Assembly: GCF_024124825.1 (NCBI RefSeq)
Contig: NZ_JAMXSS010000002.1
Location: forward strand, 2,728,001 to 2,792,000
Length of the DNA stretch: 64,000 nt
From: Arthrobacter sp. H16F315
Lineage (GTDB): Bacteria > Actinomycetota > Actinomycetes > Actinomycetales > Micrococcaceae
Direction: 5' to 3'
Shown: piece by piece, positions 59,817 to 64,000 of the stretch
Layout: every line of letters begins with the position of its first letter
Position numbering within the stretch: position 1 is the first letter of the stretch
The notes under the pieces: generated by a model
Told to the model about the DNA's origin: nothing
The model's database searches: none
The model's input: the letters and a program-made list of their open reading frames with translations, nothing else
Made by a program: the position numbers and the translations under genes

Positions 59817-59860
59817 GTCCAGGCCCGGTGTCGTCCAGGCCCGGTGTCGTCCAGGCCCGG
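59817..59860. repeat. Tandem 16-base repeat, 2.75 copies
   Basis: GTCCAGGCCCGGTGTC is present at 59817-59832 and 59833-59848, followed by its first 12 bases at 59849-59860. It lies in the 154-base gap between the GGDEF-EAL gene and the pirin gene, which are convergent. No gene or hairpin is seen in the rest of the gap. Confidence 0.85.
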
Positions 59861-59936
59861 TTCAGTGCGCGGCAGGCCGCGGCTACGCACTGCTGTGGCG
59901 GGGGCCCGCCTGTGCTGCGCTGTGCACCGACGAGGC

Positions 59937-60935
59937 TTAGTCCCGGGGGCGGAGTCTGGCGTTCGGGAGCGCAGGGGCCGGCAGCGGTGCCGGTTCCCCG
60001 TTGGGGAACGTGCCGAACCGTGGTCCGGCCGGGTCCGTCCCCGTGGCAGCAGCTGGATCCCCGGCGCCGATCTCCGTCTGCCACTGCGAGCGGTACTGGA
60101 CGATTTCTTCATGGTTGCGGCCCACGAAGTTCCACCACATCACGATCTGCTCGCCCAACGGTTCACCGCCGATCAGGAGCAGACGCAGCGGTTCGTCTCC
60201 GGCGACCAGAGTCAGTGACGTCCGTCCGACCGGCACGAAGGCGAGGTGGTCCTGCCGGACCGGGCGCCCGTCCAGGATGAGGGTTCCAGCGTCCACCAAC
60301 AGGCCATATTCGAAGGTTGGATCGGTGTCCAGGCTCAGTCTGGTTCCGGCGTCCAGCACGATCTCGGCACCAAGCAGCGGGGTGTGGGTGGTGACCGGCG
60401 ATGTTGCTCCCGCGATGGATCCCAGAAAGACCCGCATCATCCAGCCGGGTCCGGCCAGTGGTTCGGGGCGGTAGTGCTCAAAAGTCGGCTCCATCCCGCG
60501 TGCCCTGTCCGGCAGCGCCACCCACAGCTGCGCGCCGTGCAGGACATCCGTTGCGGGAGTGGAGAACTCGGAATGGCTGATACCGCGACCTGCAGTCATA
60601 AGGTTAACCTCGCCGGGACGCACGGCCGCGTGGAATCCGGCCGAGTCGCGGTGCTCAATCTCACCGGTAAACAGCCAGCTGACCGTCTGCAAACCGGTAT
60701 GCGGATGGCGCGGCACGCGCATGCCCCCGGACCCGCCAACCCGGTCCGGGCCGTAGTGGTCCAGAAAGCACCACGCGCCGATGAGGCTCCTGCGCCGTTG
60801 CGGCAGTGTCCTTCGTACGTCCATGGCCCGCGGACCGCCCAGCGGGACCCGGCGCGGAACGAGAATCTCCACCCCGGCGCAGCTGAGGTCCGTAGCACAA
60901 TGAATCTCCTCCGGCGCCACCTCGGTATTGCTCAT
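59937..60935 (-). CDS. Pirin family protein
   Basis: A 332-residue bicupin. The N-terminal cupin has the metal-site motif PHTGLQTVSWLFTGEIEHRD and GRGISHSEFS; the C-terminal cupin begins near residue 180. Pirins are iron proteins; some are quercetin dioxygenases and others act on regulators, so the role here is unknown. Conserved FLDHYGPDRV is at about residues 57-66. A Pro/Ala-rich C-terminal tail of about 40 residues is extra. ATG at 60935; it is divergent from the alpha/beta-hydrolase gene. Confidence 0.93.
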   Translation of the reverse strand: MSNTEVAPEEIHCATDLSCAGVEILVPRRVPLGGPRAMDVRRTLPQRRRSLIGAWCFLDHYGPDRVGGSGGMRVPRHPHTGLQTVSWLFTGEIEHRDSAGFHAAVRPGEVNLMTAGRGISHSEFSTPATDVLHGAQLWVALPDRARGMEPTFEHYRPEPLAGPGWMMRVFLGSIAGATSPVTTHTPLLGAEIVLDAGTRLSLDTDPTFEYGLLVDAGTLILDGRPVRQDHLAFVPVGRTSLTLVAGDEPLRLLLIGGEPLGEQIVMWWNFVGRNHEEIVQYRSQWQTEIGAGDPAAATGTDPAGPRFGTFPNGEPAPLPAPALPNARLRPRD

Positions 60936-61005
60936 AACAACAGCCTAGCGACCGAGCCGCGCCCGCCGAAGTAGTCCGCGGCGTTGCAGCCGTCATGATG
61001 GAGTT

Positions 61006-61677
61006 ATGACCGTCACCGAGTTCCCCGTCGCCATCCCTGTGGGAGGATCATCCGTTTCGGGCCTTTATGCCCGCCCCGAGAATCCGAGTGCCACACTGGT
61101 TATCGCCCACGGGGCCGGGGCCGGCATGGAGCACCCGTTCCTCACCGGCTTTGCCCGCGCCCTGAACCAGCTGTCCATAGCCACACTTCGTTTTAACTTC
61201 CCCTCCCGGGAGGCTGGCCGGCCGTTCCCCGACCGGCCGCCGGCGGCCATGGCGGCCTGGCGCGCGGCCATGACCGAGGCGGCTTCCCGCTCCGCGGGCG
61301 AGCCGCTCTGGGCAGCGGGCAAGTCCTTCGGTGGACGGATGGCCTCCATGGCGGTTGCCGACGGAATGCCCGCAGCAGGACTCGTCTACCTTGGTTACCC
61401 GCTCCATCCGCCGGGAAAGCCGGAAAAACTCCGGGATGAACACCTCTACGGGCTGGGCCTTCCGATGCTCTTCCTGCAGGGCACCCGTGACCCGTTTGCC
61501 ACGCCCGAGCTGCTGGCGGCGGTGGTGGCCGGGATTGGCCCGTCGGCGGTGCTTCAGTGGCGCGATGGCGGCGGCCACAGTTTCGATGTCGCGGGAACCA
61601 AACGCGGCCCGGACGAGGTCGGGGCATCACTGGCCGGACCCGCCGCGGACTTCATCGCAGCCCACCAGGCCAACTGA
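61006..61677 (+). CDS. Alpha/beta hydrolase, KANL3/TEX30-like
   Basis: A 223-residue small alpha/beta hydrolase. Motifs are LVIAHGAGAGMEHPFL (oxyanion region), the nucleophile elbow AAGKSFGGRMAS (Ser at about 108), FLQGTRDPFATPE (acid Asp) and GGGHSFDV (His). This is the TEX30/KANL3-like dienelactone-hydrolase-related group of unknown substrate. ATG at 61006; it is convergent with the cyclopropane-synthase gene, stops 13 bases apart. Confidence 0.88.
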   Translation: MTVTEFPVAIPVGGSSVSGLYARPENPSATLVIAHGAGAGMEHPFLTGFARALNQLSIATLRFNFPSREAGRPFPDRPPAAMAAWRAAMTEAASRSAGEPLWAAGKSFGGRMASMAVADGMPAAGLVYLGYPLHPPGKPEKLRDEHLYGLGLPMLFLQGTRDPFATPELLAAVVAGIGPSAVLQWRDGGGHSFDVAGTKRGPDEVGASLAGPAADFIAAHQAN

Positions 61678-61690
61678 GGCGTGCGAAGGC

Positions 61691-62977
61691 TCAGAGCCAC
61701 GCGGTCCGGCGAAGCGGCGGCTCGGCGCCGCCGGGCCGCTGCACCAGAACCTGGTTAACGCCGGTGATTCCGGATTCGAAGCCCAGGGCGCTGGCGGCCA
61801 TGTAGAGCCGCCACACCCGGGACCGGCCTTCGCCTGCGAGTTGCGTGGCCTGACCCCAGTGATCCTCGAGGTTCTGCACCCAGGCCCGGAGTGTCAGCGC
61901 ATAGTGCCGGCGCAGGACTTCGACGTCGAGGACCTCGAGTCCGCCGGACTCGAGGGCTCCAACCATCTCCGCGAGTCCGAGCATCTCACCGTCCGGGAAC
62001 ACGTAGCGTGGGATGAACGAGTTCGGATCCGGCGCCGTGGGGCCGGCGTTCCAGGAGATGGCGTGGTTGAGCAGCCGGCCGCCCGGCCGGAGCAGCCCGT
62101 GCAGCTTGGCAACATAGCCGGCCATCTGCTCGCGGCCCACGTGCTCAGACATACCGATGGAGCTGATCGCGCCAAAGGGCCCGTCGTCGACGTCGCGATA
62201 GTCCTGGACCCGGATGGCCACCCGGTCCGTCAAACCGGCGTCTGCCACCCGCTTGGCTGCCAGGGCCGCCTGTTCACGCGAGAGCGTGACGCCTACTACC
62301 TCGACCCCGTAGTTCTCGGCCGCGTGCAGGGCAAAGCTCCCCCAACCGCAACCGACATCCAACACGCGCATACCCGGGCGCAGTCCCAGCTTCCGGCAGA
62401 CCAGTCCCAGCTTGGCGTCCTGCGCCGCTTCCAGCCCGGTGTTCTCGTCCTGCCACACCGCGCAGGAATATACCAACGACGGGCCCAGAACCAGAGCGTA
62501 AAAGTCATTGCCGACGTCGTAGTGATGGGAGATCGCCGCGGCGTCGCGCTTCCGGGTGTGCCGCCGGCCGGCGCGCACGGTCTTTGCCTCTTCCGGGGGC
62601 GGCGCCGGGTTCGGCCCCAGGGCGCCAAGCAGGGCGGCGTTTTTGAGAATCGTCCCAAACTCGCGGACCGTCAGCGGGCGGAAAGGTCCGGGCTCCGCAA
62701 ACTTACCGGCGGAGCTGAGGGCGCCGAAGCTGGCGAAGACGTTACCCGGCGCGTCGATGTCACCGGAAATATACGCTCGGCTGAGGCCGAGCTGGCCTGG
62801 GGACCACAACATTCGTCGCAGGGCCCGCCGCGTGCGGAACTCGACGACCGGGGCGCCAGCCGGACCCGCCTCCGAGCCGTCCCATGCCTTAAGCCGCAAC
62901 GGGATCTCGGCCGTGCCCAAGACGATGGCCAGCACTTCGGCCAGCCGCGCTGCTACCCCGGTTCGCTTCGCCATCAT
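61691..62977 (-). CDS. Cyclopropane-fatty-acyl-phospholipid synthase family methyltransferase
   Basis: A 428-residue SAM-dependent enzyme that should methylenate or methylate unsaturated acyl chains in membrane lipids. An N-terminal helical domain (1-130) leads to ISHHYDVGNDFYALVLGPSLVYSCAVW, then the SAM motif MRVLDVGCGWGSFALHA, VGVTLSREQ and SIGMSEHVG. The C-terminal part has FIPRYVFPDGE and HYALTLRAWVQN. ATG at 62977 has GGAAGGG upstream; the open frame to 63196 is not conserved. Nothing is recognised in 62978-63252. Cyclopropanation and 10-methyl formation cannot be told apart here. Confidence 0.92.
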   Translation of the reverse strand: MMAKRTGVAARLAEVLAIVLGTAEIPLRLKAWDGSEAGPAGAPVVEFRTRRALRRMLWSPGQLGLSRAYISGDIDAPGNVFASFGALSSAGKFAEPGPFRPLTVREFGTILKNAALLGALGPNPAPPPEEAKTVRAGRRHTRKRDAAAISHHYDVGNDFYALVLGPSLVYSCAVWQDENTGLEAAQDAKLGLVCRKLGLRPGMRVLDVGCGWGSFALHAAENYGVEVVGVTLSREQAALAAKRVADAGLTDRVAIRVQDYRDVDDGPFGAISSIGMSEHVGREQMAGYVAKLHGLLRPGGRLLNHAISWNAGPTAPDPNSFIPRYVFPDGEMLGLAEMVGALESGGLEVLDVEVLRRHYALTLRAWVQNLEDHWGQATQLAGEGRSRVWRLYMAASALGFESGITGVNQVLVQRPGGAEPPLRRTAWL

Positions 62978-63252
62978 CTTGGTCCCTTCCAGCACGACGT
63001 TCCACCTCCAATCTAATTCGGCGCGCCAAGGCCGGACAGGGGCCGGATGGCCCTGACGCCGTCTCGGTGGAGGCGGTCTTGTCCTTCCGGGGGCGAAGTG
63101 TGCTCCCGGCGCGGCGTTCTGCCCCGATATCGGCTGCCCGTCAACCCAATGTCCTGCGGGACCGCACCGTCTCCGCAAGCGGGGCCTTGATGACAACTGG
63201 TTGCGTCAGCTTGGCGGGTTGACCGGCCGAGGGCTGCGGGGTATCTGAGCCG

Positions 63253-64000
63253 TTATTCCTTGTTCCTGGCCCGGCTGGGCTGTACCCGCATCGGTTCGCC
63301 GGGCATCTTGGGAAAATCCGGCGGGAACGGCAGCTCCCCCAGCCCTGCCGCAAGGTCACGTTCCCACCACTGGAGCAGAACGTCGATGGTGCCCGGCTTC
63401 GCGTGCATATCCGCCCACGGGTCTCCGGTGGCCTTGAGCCGTCCCGGCACCGTGGCGATGGTGAAGTCCTGGGCGCTGACGTGCTCGAGGTCAGCCCAGC
63501 TGATCGGGCAGGAAACGGTCGCCCCGGGGATTGCCCGCGGGCTGTAGGCCCCCGCCATGGTGCGGTCGCGGTTCGCCTGGTTGAAGTCCACGAAGATCCG
63601 AGCGCCGCGCTCCTCTTTCCACCACGCGGTTGTGACCTTCTCCGGCATACGCCGCTCCAGTTCGCGGGCGGCGGCGATCACGGCGTGACGTACCTCAAGG
63701 AACTCCCGGCTGGGTTCAATCGGCGAGAAGACATGGAGTCCCCGATTGCCGGAGGTCTTGATGAAGGCATCCAGCCCGGCCTCGGACAACACGGTACGCA
63801 GTTTCTGCGCGGCGGGAATAGCGTCATCGAATCCGGTGCCCGGCTGTGGGTCGAGGTCGATCCTGAGCTGGTCCGGGTTGTCCGGATTGCCGGCCCGGGA
63901 AGCCCAGGGGTGGAAGACCACAGTATTCATCTGCACGGCCCAGACTGCAGCGGAAACCTCATCGAGCACAAGCTGGGGATGTGATCGTCCGCTCGGATAC
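63253..64000 (-). CDS. LigD-type DNA polymerase/primase domain (runs off the window)
   Basis: The C-terminal part of an archaeo-eukaryotic-primase domain as in the polymerase module of LigD, used in bacterial non-homologous end joining. The frame is open to the window edge and reads YPSGRSHPQLVLDEVS before the internal GTG at 63969, so the gene begins outside. Catalytic residues lie in LRIDLDPQPGTGFDDA (DxD), followed by TSGNRGLHVFSPI and ARIFVDFNQANRDRTMAGAY. It ends after 249 visible residues without nuclease or ligase domain, so those would be N-terminal or in separate genes. Confidence 0.9.
   Translation of the reverse strand, partial: YPSGRSHPQLVLDEVSAAVWAVQMNTVVFHPWASRAGNPDNPDQLRIDLDPQPGTGFDDAIPAAQKLRTVLSEAGLDAFIKTSGNRGLHVFSPIEPSREFLEVRHAVIAAARELERRMPEKVTTAWWKEERGARIFVDFNQANRDRTMAGAYSPRAIPGATVSCPISWADLEHVSAQDFTIATVPGRLKATGDPWADMHAKPGTIDVLLQWWERDLAAGLGELPFPPDFPKMPGEPMRVQPSRARNKE

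Overview
The window is a high-GC, gene-dense piece of an actinobacterial chromosome. The protein sequences and the gene neighbourhood (uvrC, uvrA, terC, uvrB, coaE, rpsA, eis-like, polA) fit Micrococcaceae of the Arthrobacter/Pseudarthrobacter type. This assignment comes from family knowledge and reading, not from a search. I saw no tRNA, rRNA, CRISPR array, insertion sequence or phage gene.

Layout. 0-9 kb: 5' part of uvrC, a PlsC acyltransferase, a HAD phosphatase, uvrA, and a heterodimeric ABC exporter with a GntR regulator. 9-16 kb: a Tam-like methyltransferase, a Ski2-like DUF3516 helicase, a GNAT protein, a prolyl-aminopeptidase-like hydrolase and an MFS transporter. 16-29 kb: terC behind a probable manganese (yybP-ykoY) riboswitch, uvrB, a coaE-GrpB fusion, a YigZ-like gene, a VOC gene flanked by extragenic repeats, rpsA with its promoter and terminator, an Eis-like acetyltransferase, polA and a thioesterase. 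29-39 kb: a PiT phosphate transporter, a universal stress protein, an erythromycin-esterase-like gene overlapping a beta-CASP nuclease, fadD, TspO and a dienelactone hydrolase. 39-53.5 kb: a molybdenum-enzyme region with an FdhF/YdeP-type oxidoreductase, a DUF6457 protein, a divergent LysR regulator and a complete aerobic carbon monoxide dehydrogenase operon. 53.5-64 kb: YciO, a SARP-type regulator, a soluble HtaA-domain protein, a DUF4193 zinc-ribbon protein, a GGDEF-EAL protein, pirin, an alpha/beta hydrolase, a cyclopropane-fatty-acid synthase family gene and part of a LigD-type polymerase.

The main metabolic module is the cox operon. CoxM (FAD), CoxS (two [2Fe-2S]) and CoxL (Mo-Cu) form the enzyme. 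CoxL carries the form I motif AYACSFR. MocA makes the molybdopterin cytosine dinucleotide cofactor. CoxD, CoxE, two XdhC-type proteins and membrane-anchored CoxG serve maturation and electron transfer. One XdhC-type protein is fused to a C-terminal YHS domain, and a small membrane protein closes the operon. Genes overlap by 1-17 bases through most of the operon, so they are probably co-translated.

A caution on sequence quality. Nine single-base frame breaks interrupt otherwise well-conserved proteins: helicase (two), rpsA, polA, coxM, coxL, coxD, the DUF5134-like gene and the SARP gene. Most lie in G or C runs, and rpsA is expected to be essential. I therefore read them as probable sequencing or assembly errors and report each gene as one CDS across its break.
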